In this document: one piece after another, positions 1 through 7,514 of the stretch
Layout of the letters: each line of letters begins with the position of its first letter
How positions within the stretch are numbered: position 1 is the first letter of the stretch
From: an uncultured Prevotellaceae bacterium
Lineage (GTDB): Bacteria; Bacteroidota; Bacteroidia; Bacteroidales; Bacteroidaceae
Assembly: GCA_937915745.1 (NCBI GenBank)
Contig: CALGGJ010000102.1
Span: 1-23,132, forward strand
DNA length: 23,132 bases
Reading direction: 5' to 3'
Program-made: the position numbers and the translations under genes
Notes under the pieces: model-generated
Told to the model about the DNA's origin: nothing
What the model saw: the letters and a program-made list of their open reading frames with translations, nothing else
Database searches by the model: none

Positions 1-1
1 G

Positions 2-83
2 GGGGCGGAGGGAGGAGCGAGGGGAGGAGGAGCGAGGGGCGGAGGGAGGAGCGAGGGGCGGAGGGAGGGAGGAGCGAGGAGGG
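2..83. repeat. Purine-only-like tandem repeat at window edge
   Basis: Degenerate tandem repeat built on the 19-nt unit GGGGCGGAGGGAGGAGCGA, seen at 2-20 and 36-54, with a 15-nt shortened copy at 21-35 and a 23-nt expanded copy at 55-77, then a partial. The + strand is almost all G and A with many runs of three or four G, so it could form G-quadruplex or triplex DNA. It lies just past the prfB stop, so the prfB transcript would read it as a C/U-rich, G-poor tail. The left end is cut by the window, so the full copy number is unknown. Confidence 0.85.
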
Positions 84-102
84 ATAATAACAGGTATGTG
101 GG

Positions 103-1215
103 TTATTGATCGCCTGCAAACTCCATGAGGTATGCTTTGATGAAGTCGTCTATTTTTCCGTCCATCACTCCACCCACATCTGATGCCTGGTAGTTGGTGC
201 GGTGGTCTTTCACACGGCGGTCGTCGAACACATAACTGCGTATCTGGCTTCCCCATTCTATTTTTTTCTTCCCAGCCTCTATTTTGGCTTGTGCCTCCAT
301 CTTTCTTTTCAGTGCCCGGTCGTAGAGTTGTGAGCGGAGGAGTCGCAGTGCGTTTTCGCGGTTCTCCTGTTGTTTGCGTGTTTCTGTATTTTCGATGAGT
401 ATTTCCTCTTCTTCGCCTGTGTCGGGGTCAACATATTGGTATCTCAGTCGCACACCTGTCTCTACCTTGTTTACATTCTGGCCTCCGGCTCCGCTCGAGC
501 GAAAGAGATCCCACGATATCTTGCTTTTGTCGATTACTACTTCTATCGAGTCGTCAACCAGCGGTGTGACAAAAACGCTGGCGAAGCTGGTCATCCGTTT
601 GCCCTGTGCGTTGTATGGCGATACCCTCACGAGTCGGTGTACTCCGTTTTCGCTTTTGAGGTATCCGTATGCGCTGTCGCCCTCGATTTCCATTGTCACG
701 GTCTTTATTCCTGCTTCGTCACCGTCTTGGAAGTTGCTGATTCTGACTTTGTATTTGTGTGCTTCGGCCCATCGTTGGTACATGCGCATGAGCATTTGTG
801 CCCAGTCTTGGGCTTCGGTGCCGCCTGCTCCCGAGTTTATCTTGAGCACGGCATCCATGCCATCGGCTTCTTGGCGCAGCATGTTACGTAGTTCGAGGTC
901 TTCTATGAGTTTCAGTGCATTGTTGTAGGCATCGTCCACTTCCTGCTCACTCACCATTTCTTCTTTGTAGAAGTCGAGTGCCAGTTCTGTCTCCTCGGTA
1001 GCATCGGCCACGGCTTTGTATCCGTTAATCCATTTTTCGATGTCTTTCACCTTCTTCATTTGAGCTTCTGCTTCCTTGGCGTTGTCCCAAAAGCCGGGTG
1101 CCTGGGTACGCAGTTGCTCTTCCTCCAGTTCGATTTTCTTGGCGTCAATCTGAAGGTAGCGATACAGGGCATCGGCACGGTCTTTTATGTCTTTCAGTTG
1201 TTCAGTTGTTATCAT
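103..1215 (-). CDS. prfB: Peptide chain release factor 2 (RF2)
   Basis: Cytoplasmic class I release factor that reads UGA and UAA stop codons and triggers peptide release on the ribosome. The 370-aa product has the family's usual length. The N-terminal helical domain is followed by the core with GSGGTEAQDWA-like sequence (here SGAGGTEAQDWAQM), the codon-recognition loop around RVSPYNAQGKRMTSF, and the catalytic GGQ loop (SSGAGGQNVNKVETG). The codon-reading tripeptide is Ser-Pro-Tyr where E. coli RF2 has Ser-Pro-Phe. At the position of the E. coli programmed frameshift (codon ~25) the gene reads CTT CAG ATT GAC, with no in-frame UGA, so the autoregulatory frameshift is absent. The start ATG lies 18 nt from a TAACTTTGC -7 box on the same strand, which supports it. 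It is divergent from the M20 gene. Confidence 0.97.
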   Translation of the reverse strand: MITTEQLKDIKDRADALYRYLQIDAKKIELEEEQLRTQAPGFWDNAKEAEAQMKKVKDIEKWINGYKAVADATEETELALDFYKEEMVSEQEVDDAYNNALKLIEDLELRNMLRQEADGMDAVLKINSGAGGTEAQDWAQMLMRMYQRWAEAHKYKVRISNFQDGDEAGIKTVTMEIEGDSAYGYLKSENGVHRLVRVSPYNAQGKRMTSFASVFVTPLVDDSIEVVIDKSKISWDLFRSSGAGGQNVNKVETGVRLRYQYVDPDTGEEEEILIENTETRKQQENRENALRLLRSQLYDRALKRKMEAQAKIEAGKKKIEWGSQIRSYVFDDRRVKDHRTNYQASDVGGVMDGKIDDFIKAYLMEFAGDQ

Positions 1216-1233
1216 GTTTGATGTATTTTGTCT

Positions 1234-1242
1234 GCAAAGTTA
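1234..1242 (-). promoter_or_regulatory. Bacteroidetes -7 promoter box of prfB
   Basis: On the minus strand this reads TAACTTTGC, a perfect match to the Bacteroidetes primary-sigma -7 consensus TAnnTTTGC. It ends 18 nt before the prfB ATG, implying a leader of roughly a dozen nucleotides. A TTG about 17-19 nt upstream could serve as the -33 element, but it is weak. Confidence 0.75.
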
Positions 1243-1383
1243 GCAAATAAAATTCACAATGTCTCGTCGGTAATGCATAAATCATGGTTATGTGAAGTCA
1301 AAAGTGGTGTATATGAAAGAAAAATGCCACTGTGGTAACTATATTAATTATGTATTGTATGTCATGCATTATGATTTATTTCG

Positions 1384-1392
1384 TAACTTTGC
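1384..1392 (+). promoter_or_regulatory. Bacteroidetes -7 promoter box of M20 deacylase
   Basis: TAACTTTGC matches the -7 consensus exactly and lies 23 nt before the ATG at 1416. Its position means transcripts start near 1397, so upstream in-frame ATGs from 1332 cannot be the translation start. No convincing -33 TTTG is visible. Confidence 0.75.
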
Positions 1393-1415
1393 ATCAGGAA
1401 AAGACAAAATATGTA

Positions 1416-2489
1416 ATGACTATATCAGAACGAACAAACGAGGCTATGGAGCTGCTGTGCCGCTTGGTATCAGTCAGGAGTTTCAGCGGTGATGAGGGCG
1501 TTGCTGCCGACATTGTTGAGGAGTATTTGCGCCGTAAGGGTCTGACTCCCTGTCGGCATGGCAATAATGTATGGGTTGTTGGCAGAGAGCATTGCGAGGG
1601 GCGTCCTACAGTCTTGCTCGATGCTCACATCGACACGGTACGTCCTGCTGCCGGTTGGAAGCGTGACCCGTTCAGCCCCCAGTTGGAGGGTGAGCGTTTG
1701 TATGGTCTCGGCACCAACGATGATGGTGGTAGCCTGGTAAGCCTGATGCAGGCGTTCCTACATCTTACCGACCCTGAATTGACGTCGGCCTACCCGTCTG
1801 CTCCAAACCTCATATTTATGGCATCGTGTGAGGAGGAGATTTCGGGTCGTGGGGGCATTGAGAGTGTGCTGCCGTTATTGCCTCCGATAGATTTTGCTGT
1901 TGTCGGCGAGCCTACGGGTATGCAGCCGGCTGTGGCTGAGAAAGGCTTGATGGTGATTGATGTTGACGAGGAAGGAGTGAGCGGCCATGCGGCCCGCAAC
2001 GAGGGTGTGAATGCCATATACAAGGCCGTGGATGATATAGAGCGTATCAGGCATCATGAGTTTAGCCGTGTGTCGCCGTTGCTGGGGCCGGTGAAGGCCA
2101 CTGTCACGATTGTAAATGCCGGCACTCAGCATAACGTGGTGCCAGCCGAATGCCGGTTTACTATCGATGTGCGGAGTAACGAACTTTATACCAACCAGGA
2201 ACTCTTCGATGAGATTAGCCAACTATTGCAGGGTCGCACCACTGCACGTTCGTTCCGCCTGGGGTCGTCGCGCACTGATATGAACCACCCCATTGTGCGC
2301 CGCGCCATGGCTCTCGGGTTGAAACCGTTTGGTTCACCCACCCTATCCAACCAGGCATTCATGCCGTTTGAATCGATAAAAATAGGTCCTGGCGACTCTG
2401 CACGTTCACACTCGGCCGACGAGTTTATCTGCCGGCATGAGATTGAAGAATCCATACGTCTTTACACCGAACTGCTGGCACAGATGTAG
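1416..2489 (+). CDS. argE: M20 family deacylase, acetyl/succinyl-ornithine (citrulline) type
   Basis: Zinc-dependent amidohydrolase that most likely removes the N-acyl group from an arginine-pathway intermediate. Bacteroides uses succinylated intermediates, so the true substrate may be N-succinyl-ornithine or -citrulline. The 357-aa protein (from the ATG at 1416) shows the M20 motifs in order: DAHIDTV (H71, D73), GTNDDGG (bridging Asp 102/103), the ASCEEE block with catalytic and metal Glu 139/140, GEPTG (E165), and HSADEF (H332). The dimerisation-domain region SGHAARNEGVNAI follows at ~189. An in-frame reading extends upstream to 1332, but the -7 box at 1384-1392 lies inside it, so 1416 is preferred. 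It converges on envC with only 17 nt between the stops. A DapE-type role cannot be excluded by sequence alone. Confidence 0.88.
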   Translation: MTISERTNEAMELLCRLVSVRSFSGDEGVAADIVEEYLRRKGLTPCRHGNNVWVVGREHCEGRPTVLLDAHIDTVRPAAGWKRDPFSPQLEGERLYGLGTNDDGGSLVSLMQAFLHLTDPELTSAYPSAPNLIFMASCEEEISGRGGIESVLPLLPPIDFAVVGEPTGMQPAVAEKGLMVIDVDEEGVSGHAARNEGVNAIYKAVDDIERIRHHEFSRVSPLLGPVKATVTIVNAGTQHNVVPAECRFTIDVRSNELYTNQELFDEISQLLQGRTTARSFRLGSSRTDMNHPIVRRAMALGLKPFGSPTLSNQAFMPFESIKIGPGDSARSHSADEFICRHEIEESIRLYTELLAQM

Positions 2490-2506
2490 CTGGAATGTTG
2501 TCTGGC

Positions 2507-4135
2507 TTACTTAACCCACTGCTCTGGATTGAGTCGTGCACTCTCTTTGCGCAGTTGGAACTGCAGTGTATAGTGTCCGTCGGCATCGGCTGCCACTTTA
2601 CCGAGAGCCTGGCTTTGCACCACCTTGTTGCCTTTTGCTACAGAAACCGACGAGAGACCCGAATATACCGAGATATAACTACCGTGGCGCACCATGATGG
2701 TGTATGAGCCTCCATACTGGAACACCGACGACACTTCGCCTTCGAACACGGACCGTGCCTGGCATCCGGCCGTGCCTCGAATGTCGATTCCCTTATTTTC
2801 GAGTGTTACGTTCTTCAGTCCTGTCACAGTGTATGTGCCATAATGTCCCACGACGGTGTAGCTGCCAGTTACGGGCATTGGCAGTTTTCCTTTGTTGCTT
2901 GCAAATGCCGTGGTGAGTTTGGCTGCCGTCGCGGCCGATGTCTGATATGCTGAAACGGCAGTCGCAGGTTGTCGCCTGGCTTCTTCCTGTTCGGCCTTCA
3001 CGGCCTCTTTCACTTCTTTCTCGGCAACCTTGGTTTCTTTCTCAGCGGCCTTTATATTGGCCGATGCTTTGTCGGCCTCGGCTTTGGCAGCTGCTTTTGC
3101 AGCATCGGTTGTGGCAGCCCTGCGTGCCGCTTCGGCCGCTTCTTTTTCCTTGCGAGCCCGCTCTTCGGCTGCTTTGGCTTCAGCCAGCTTGCGTTCCTTC
3201 TCGATGCGCAGCTGTTCGGCGCGTCGTGCTTCGGCTTCCAGCCTTGCTTTTTCTTCGGCAGCCTTACGCCGTGCCTCTTCTATTTCCTGCTGTATGATTT
3301 GGTCGATTTGTGCATTAAGGTCGGCTTCGCGTTTCTGAAGCTGTTTAATTTGGTTCTGAACAGTCGTCAAGTTTTTATTCAGGTATGCCACCTTGGTTTC
3401 GCAGTTCTTTTTGTTTGCTTCGAGTGCTTGCTCTTTGCGATGCATCGCGGCCAGGTTGGCTTCCATGCGGGCTTTCAGCGAGAGGAGTTCTTCCTGTTTT
3501 TGTTTCATCTCTGCCTGTTGCTGCTTTATCATCTCGCCCTGTGCTTTTTGGTATGACGAATACTCTTTGATGTATCGCATTCGGCGTATGATTTGGCTGA
3601 GGTTGTCGGCCGAGAAGATGAACATGAGTTTCTCTTGCACACTCTTATGTTTCTGCAGATATACCATGGCATCAGCATATTTTTTTTTCTTGTCGAGCAG
3701 TTCGCGTTTCAGTCGTGCAATTTGCGAGTTGAGTGTATCGACACGCACGTTCATGGCTTTCACCTCGCGGTCGAGGCTGTCTATCTGTCGCTGCTGCCGC
3801 GATATCTGGTTTTCGAGTATCAGGACGTTGTCGAGGTTGTCTTTGATGTTTTTGTTAATAACCTGAATTTGTTGTTGCGACTGCTGCCGTTGACGTTGTG
3901 CCGCTGCCTGCTCGTTCTTCAGCTGAGTTTTTTTATCTGCCTGCTGAGCCGGTGCCTTGGTTGTAGTGGTAGTTTTCTTGGCTGTGGTTGTAGTGGTAGT
4001 TTTCTTGGCTGTGGTTGTAGTGGTCGTGGTCTTCTTTGTCTGTGCATACGTGGTGTTTGTGCATGTCATAAGACAAACCACAATCATGGCCGGCAGCCAT
4101 AGTTTGCTGCATTGTATGTAGTGTTGTGTATTCAT
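2507..4135 (-). CDS. envC: EnvC-like LytM-domain murein hydrolase activator
   Basis: Exported envelope protein, probably an activator of cell-wall amidases during division rather than an enzyme. Residues ~1-32 form a signal peptide (hydrophobic to TTYAQ). A Thr/Lys-rich low-complexity stretch (~34-60) comes next, then a very long Lys/Glu/Ala/Gln-rich coiled coil (~66-385), then a C-terminal LytM/M23 fold (~417-542). The M23 metal ligands are missing: the HxxxD site reads NKGID (N447, D451) and the HxH site reads TLQF (T523, Q525). This matches the inactive LytM domain of EnvC. It is the last gene of the dut-TPR-DUF4292-envC series, 21 nt after DUF4292. An M23 peptidase label is likely from annotation pipelines, but the residues argue against catalysis. 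Confidence 0.85.
   Translation of the reverse strand: MNTQHYIQCSKLWLPAMIVVCLMTCTNTTYAQTKKTTTTTTTAKKTTTTTTAKKTTTTTKAPAQQADKKTQLKNEQAAAQRQRQQSQQQIQVINKNIKDNLDNVLILENQISRQQRQIDSLDREVKAMNVRVDTLNSQIARLKRELLDKKKKYADAMVYLQKHKSVQEKLMFIFSADNLSQIIRRMRYIKEYSSYQKAQGEMIKQQQAEMKQKQEELLSLKARMEANLAAMHRKEQALEANKKNCETKVAYLNKNLTTVQNQIKQLQKREADLNAQIDQIIQQEIEEARRKAAEEKARLEAEARRAEQLRIEKERKLAEAKAAEERARKEKEAAEAARRAATTDAAKAAAKAEADKASANIKAAEKETKVAEKEVKEAVKAEQEEARRQPATAVSAYQTSAATAAKLTTAFASNKGKLPMPVTGSYTVVGHYGTYTVTGLKNVTLENKGIDIRGTAGCQARSVFEGEVSSVFQYGGSYTIMVRHGSYISVYSGLSSVSVAKGNKVVQSQALGKVAADADGHYTLQFQLRKESARLNPEQWVK
3959..4032 (-). repeat. 27-bp in-frame tandem repeat in envC
   Basis: Two identical 27-bp units (3959-3985 and 3986-4012) and a diverged third encode the AKK-plus-poly-Thr stretch just after the signal peptide. 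The unit is a multiple of three, so copy-number change would alter linker length without a frameshift. Confidence 0.85.
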
Positions 4136-4156
4136 CGTGTGAATGTTTCGGAATGT

Positions 4157-5011
4157 TTATCTCACGAGCATTTTGAAGATACGTTCGGGGTCGGCTTTAG
4201 TGAACTTAGACGACACGGTTGAGCGGGTCACCCACTCTGACGAATTGCGTATTGAACCGAGCGAGAGTGAGAGTGTTGCAGGCTGTCCGTCTATGTAGAA
4301 TGCCATTGTCATGTCTTTTGGAAATGGTCGGCCCTCGTATGTCTGGAAATTGCTATATGTGAAGTCGAACTTGTATGTCTGGTCGGCAGAGCCGGTGATT
4401 TCGGTCTTCATGAGCAGTGCGCTTTTGCGTTGTGTGGTGAACTGGTAGGTTAGAATCTGTTCCTCGTGTGTGAGTATCACATCACTGGCCACGGCCGTGA
4501 GTTTGAAGTTTGAAGCCTGGAGCTGGGATTTGCCTGGTGTGAACACCTCGTTCCAGAAGAGCGACTGCATGGTATTGAAATTTATGTCGGCCTTTTGCAG
4601 GAACCCGACGTCGGAATAAGGTACATCTACGTATTGCTTGTTCACTTTGTCGATTATCAGAACCCGTGTCTTGGTAAATTCCATTCGTCCCAGTTCGAGG
4701 GCTCCGATAAGCGGATCTACCAGTATGAGTTGTATGACATCGTCGCGTTTCATGCGTAGTGTTCCGCTGGTTGTCACGCTTTTGCCGTCGGCCGTTGCCA
4801 CTACCTTGACTTTGGATGTGAGGTATGTCTGTGTCGAGTGGTTGGCTTCTACTCTTGCCAGATGCTGCTCGGTATTGACGATAAGTGTGGCATCGGTGTC
4901 GGTGGTACTGATTGCCGACTTTGGCGAGCCACACGATGTAAGCACCGCTGCAATGAGGGTGAACACAGCAGTGGCAGGCAGTGCACGTGGTATGCAGCGT
5001 CTAATATGCAT
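4157..5011 (-). CDS. DUF4292 lipoprotein, LolA/LolB-like
   Basis: Predicted envelope lipoprotein of 284 aa. The signal peptide ends in a lipobox LTSC (Cys27). The remainder fits the DUF4292 family: an early beta-rich part with a GTLRMKRDDVIQLILVDPLIG segment and a later DFTYSNFQTYEGRPFPKDM segment, a pattern typical of LolA/LolB-type folds that hold lipid or lipoprotein acyl chains. This fold link is family knowledge and inference; no ligand is known from sequence. The start overlaps the end of the TPR gene by 11 nt, and envC follows after 21 nt, so it is cotranscribed with both. The conserved neighbourhood suggests a shared role in envelope biogenesis. Confidence 0.85.
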   Translation of the reverse strand: MHIRRCIPRALPATAVFTLIAAVLTSCGSPKSAISTTDTDATLIVNTEQHLARVEANHSTQTYLTSKVKVVATADGKSVTTSGTLRMKRDDVIQLILVDPLIGALELGRMEFTKTRVLIIDKVNKQYVDVPYSDVGFLQKADINFNTMQSLFWNEVFTPGKSQLQASNFKLTAVASDVILTHEEQILTYQFTTQRKSALLMKTEITGSADQTYKFDFTYSNFQTYEGRPFPKDMTMAFYIDGQPATLSLSLGSIRNSSEWVTRSTVSSKFTKADPERIFKMLVR

Positions 5012-6737
5012 AATACTTCTTTTTAGATATTTTCTTCATCAACACAGTCGATGGCTTGCTCAGCGATGCCGACAGCTGCCAGTATTTCAGTGCTTGTTCC
5101 ATAAGTCGGCACTTGGCATATATGTCGCCGGCATGTTCTATTATGTTGGCATCATCGGCTTCAAGCTCCTGACCCATGGCTTCCAATGCCTTGTCTATGT
5201 ATTCTTTCGCCTCTCCATACCGTTTTTGTTGGAAGAGAATCCATGCATAAGTGTCGAGGAACGTGTGGCTGTCGGCGTTTTTCTCGAGCGAGCGTCGGCT
5301 CATCTCTTCTGCCTTGTCGAGTTGTTTGCGTTCGAGCGAGAGGTAGTATGCATAGTTGTTGAGCACCATGGCCTCGTCGGGTCGTATTGCGAGACACGAG
5401 TCATAGCTTTCGTATGCATGACGCATGTCGCCCATCTTGTGGTATGAGTCGCCCAAGAGCGCATACATGTTTGTGACGAGTTGAAGGTTGGTTGCGTCCT
5501 TCACGTGTCGGAACCCGCGTTTGAATGCTTCTACAGCCCTCTGCGCACTGTCCATCTGATAATAAGCGATGCCGAGGTAGTAGTAGAACACGGGGTCGTC
5601 AATATCCAAATCGGCCGCAGGGCGACATACTCGTATCACTTCGAGTGTGTCTTCGGTGTCGGTGGCATACTGCAGGAGCTGGCTGCGTGCCATTATGTTT
5701 TCAGGATCGATCGATATTATTTGGTTGAGTACCGGCTTAACCCGTTCTGCCGGTTGGTCGATGGTTATCATATATCTGGCGCAGAGTTCAGCAATCTGTA
5801 TGTCGTTCTGAGGCATTTTCAACACTTTGTCGAATATGCTCAGGAGGTGTTCGTGGTCTTTGCCCGATTGCAGGTGGTTCATGACCAACGAGTTGAGGAA
5901 TCGCAGTCGGGTCGTGCCGTCGAGTTTTGGGTTGGTGCTTATGGCATCGAGCTGCACACGGTAGAGTGAGTCTTGGTTGGTGACCGAATAGTAGTTGAGC
6001 ATCGATGCCATCAGATTGATGTTGGCAGGGTCTTCGGCCTCAACGCTTTTATACACTTCGAGGGCTTCATCGTAGTGTTGTTGTCCTACATACATATCGC
6101 CCAGGAGTACCCTGTAGCGCATGTCGTTTGGATATTCGTCGGCCAATGAGCTTATCTCGGCAAATGCATGTTCTTCATCGCCCATCTGCATGTATGTACG
6201 GAATTTTTCCCTGCTCAGCTGTTCGCTCTTACCTTCTTTTGTTTCGAGTTTGTCGAGTACACTTATCACGTTAGCCCAGTCGCCCTTTTGATTATACAAC
6301 GACTCGAGCATCATCAGTATGTCTTCCTTGCCCTGATATTTCAGGCTCATGTCTTCGAGCATACTTATTGCCTCGTCGTATTTTCCTCTGTTCACATATA
6401 ATTCCACAAGCGGCTGCTGCACCCAGTAGTCATCCTGTGCATATTCAGCAGCTTTGCTCATATAGACGATAGCCAAGCTGTCGTTATGCATAAAATGCCA
6501 GAATTCGCCCATCTGCCCGAGGGCAGCCACCGACTTTGGGTTCAGCTCCAGGGCATGCCGGGTAAGCTCGAAAGCATCCGAGTGGTTTCCGAGTGTCATC
6601 TGGCGGTGTGCCTCAAGCACAAACCAATCCGATTTGTCGGCTTGTGCACAGGCTGCGATTGTCCAGGCGGCGAACAGTGTGGGCAGTATGAAGAGTTTGG
6701 TTATGATTTTCATGGGCGGCATGGTTATAGATTTCAT
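5001..6737 (-). CDS. Tetratricopeptide-repeat lipoprotein
   Basis: Predicted exported lipoprotein built almost entirely of TPR helices, probably a protein-binding scaffold in the envelope. From the ATG at 6737 the protein is 578 aa; ATGs at 6722 and 6713 are also possible, and the last gives the most compact signal peptide, ending in lipobox IAAC. TPR-like units run through the length (for example SDAFELTRHALELNPKS, KYDEAISMLEDMSL, HYDEALEVYKSVEAEDP, YGEAKEYIDKALE). The reading frame is open back to 6917, but that part overlaps dut, is Arg/Gly/Thr-rich and has no signal peptide, so it is rejected. It starts 11 nt after dut and overlaps the DUF4292 gene by 11 nt. Confidence 0.85.
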   Translation of the reverse strand: MKSITMPPMKIITKLFILPTLFAAWTIAACAQADKSDWFVLEAHRQMTLGNHSDAFELTRHALELNPKSVAALGQMGEFWHFMHNDSLAIVYMSKAAEYAQDDYWVQQPLVELYVNRGKYDEAISMLEDMSLKYQGKEDILMMLESLYNQKGDWANVISVLDKLETKEGKSEQLSREKFRTYMQMGDEEHAFAEISSLADEYPNDMRYRVLLGDMYVGQQHYDEALEVYKSVEAEDPANINLMASMLNYYSVTNQDSLYRVQLDAISTNPKLDGTTRLRFLNSLVMNHLQSGKDHEHLLSIFDKVLKMPQNDIQIAELCARYMITIDQPAERVKPVLNQIISIDPENIMARSQLLQYATDTEDTLEVIRVCRPAADLDIDDPVFYYYLGIAYYQMDSAQRAVEAFKRGFRHVKDATNLQLVTNMYALLGDSYHKMGDMRHAYESYDSCLAIRPDEAMVLNNYAYYLSLERKQLDKAEEMSRRSLEKNADSHTFLDTYAWILFQQKRYGEAKEYIDKALEAMGQELEADDANIIEHAGDIYAKCRLMEQALKYWQLSASLSKPSTVLMKKISKKKYYAY

Positions 6738-6748
6738 TGTCGGCAGGT

Positions 6749-7183
6749 CTATTGACGTCCGGTATGGCCAAATCCGCCTGTTCCACGTTCTGTATCGTTC
6801 AGTTCCCGGGTTTCCACCCACTCGGCTCGTTCGTGACGTGCAACGACCATCTGCGCGATACGTTCGCCATCGGCTATGGTGAATGGTTTGTCCGACAGGT
6901 TGGCCATTATCACACATATCTCGCCACGATAGTCGGCATCGATGGTTCCAGGCGAATTGAGCACGGTCACCCCGTGTTTCAGTGCAAGGCCGCTACGTGG
7001 ACGGATTTGTGCCTCATAGCCTTCGGGCAGGGCTATGTACAGTCCGGTGGGGACGAGGGCGCGGCCCATGGGCTCAATACAGATGGGAGCCGTTATGCTG
7101 GCACGAAGGTCCATACCGGCCGACTGCGAGGTGGCATACGCCGGCAGTGGATGGTGTGAGCGATTGACTATTTCTACTTTCAT
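6749..7183 (-). CDS. dut: Deoxyuridine 5'-triphosphate nucleotidohydrolase
   Basis: Hydrolyses dUTP to dUMP and pyrophosphate, keeping uracil out of DNA and feeding thymidylate synthesis. The 144-aa length is typical of the homotrimeric dUTPase. All five motifs are present: I AGMDLRA (22-28), II RPRSGLA (61-67), III NSPGTIDADYRGEI (76-89, with the catalytic Asp in GTIDADY), IV GERIAQMV (106-113), and V RGTGGFGHTG (133-142) which closes over the substrate. It is the first gene of a minus-strand operon. The nearest -7 box is at 7311-7319, giving a leader of ~120 nt that includes two 37-bp repeats. The 19 nt at its start are identical to those at purE. Confidence 0.97.
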   Translation of the reverse strand: MKVEIVNRSHHPLPAYATSQSAGMDLRASITAPICIEPMGRALVPTGLYIALPEGYEAQIRPRSGLALKHGVTVLNSPGTIDADYRGEICVIMANLSDKPFTIADGERIAQMVVARHERAEWVETRELNDTERGTGGFGHTGRQ

Positions 7184-7219
7184 AGTTTTTTATTGTTTTC
7201 AGACAGAGAGGGTCGTGCC

Positions 7220-7302
7220 TGCCCAAAGAAACGCACTGAAACCTAACTTTGCAGGCAATCCTGTTTGCCCAAAGAAACGCACTGAAACATAACTTTGCAG
7301 GC
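7220..7302. repeat. Two 37-bp direct repeats carrying -7 boxes
   Basis: Copies at 7220-7256 and 7266-7302 differ at one base (C/A) and have a 46-bp period. Each ends in TAACTTTGCAGGC, a perfect + strand -7 box (7244-7252 and 7290-7298). The second has TTTG at 7264-7267, 22 nt upstream, close to the expected -33 spacing. They sit between dut and dgt and look like duplicated promoter-bearing DNA. Confidence 0.85.
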
Positions 7303-7319
7303 TTTCAACTGCAAAGTTA
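7290..7319. promoter_or_regulatory. Palindrome with face-to-face -7 boxes upstream of dut
   Basis: Perfect 11-bp inverted repeat TAACTTTGCAG (7290-7300) and CTGCAAAGTTA (7309-7319) with an 8-nt centre. Each arm is a Bacteroidetes -7 box, one per strand. The minus-strand box (7311-7319) is the best candidate promoter for the dut operon. Confidence 0.7.
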
Positions 7320-7438
7320 GTTATTTTTGGCGAAAACTGAACCCATGAAAAGTAAAAAATGTGTGATGGCATACACTATTTAGTGTGGGTTACGACAAGT
7401 TTTCATCTTTACCTTTCCACTTTTAGCATAAAAACCAC

Positions 7439-7447
7439 TACCTTTGC
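7439..7447 (+). promoter_or_regulatory. Bacteroidetes -7 promoter box of dgt
   Basis: TACCTTTGC fits TAnnTTTGC, with a TTTC at 7414-7417 separated by 21 nt as a possible -33. It predicts a leader of ~60 nt for dgt. An AAGGAG at 7458-7463 lies ~50 nt before the ATG, too far to act as that gene's Shine-Dalgarno. Confidence 0.65.
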
Positions 7448-7514
7448 ACGGGCTTATAAGGAGTTTTCCTAACCCCCCACGATAACCTCTAACCTCTGAC
7501 CCAATGACCCAAAC

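Noticed and set aside
370..928. 173- and 184-aa + strand frames opposite prfB
   Set aside because: They are shadows of prfB, Cys/Ser/Val-rich and without domain features.
1271..1379. Short inverted matches (TAATGCAT/ATGCATTA and ATAAATCAT/ATGATTTAT) between prfB and the M20 gene
   Set aside because: The blocks are not collinear as one stem, are AT-rich and built on the self-complementary ATGCAT, so chance is likely.
1332..1415. 28-residue N-terminal extension of the M20 deacylase
   Set aside because: The -7 promoter box at 1384-1392 lies within it, so it should not be transcribed.
6738..6917. N-terminal extension of the TPR protein
   Set aside because: It overlaps dut, lacks a signal peptide and places the real signal sequence internally; the start at 6737 or 6713 fits a lipoprotein.
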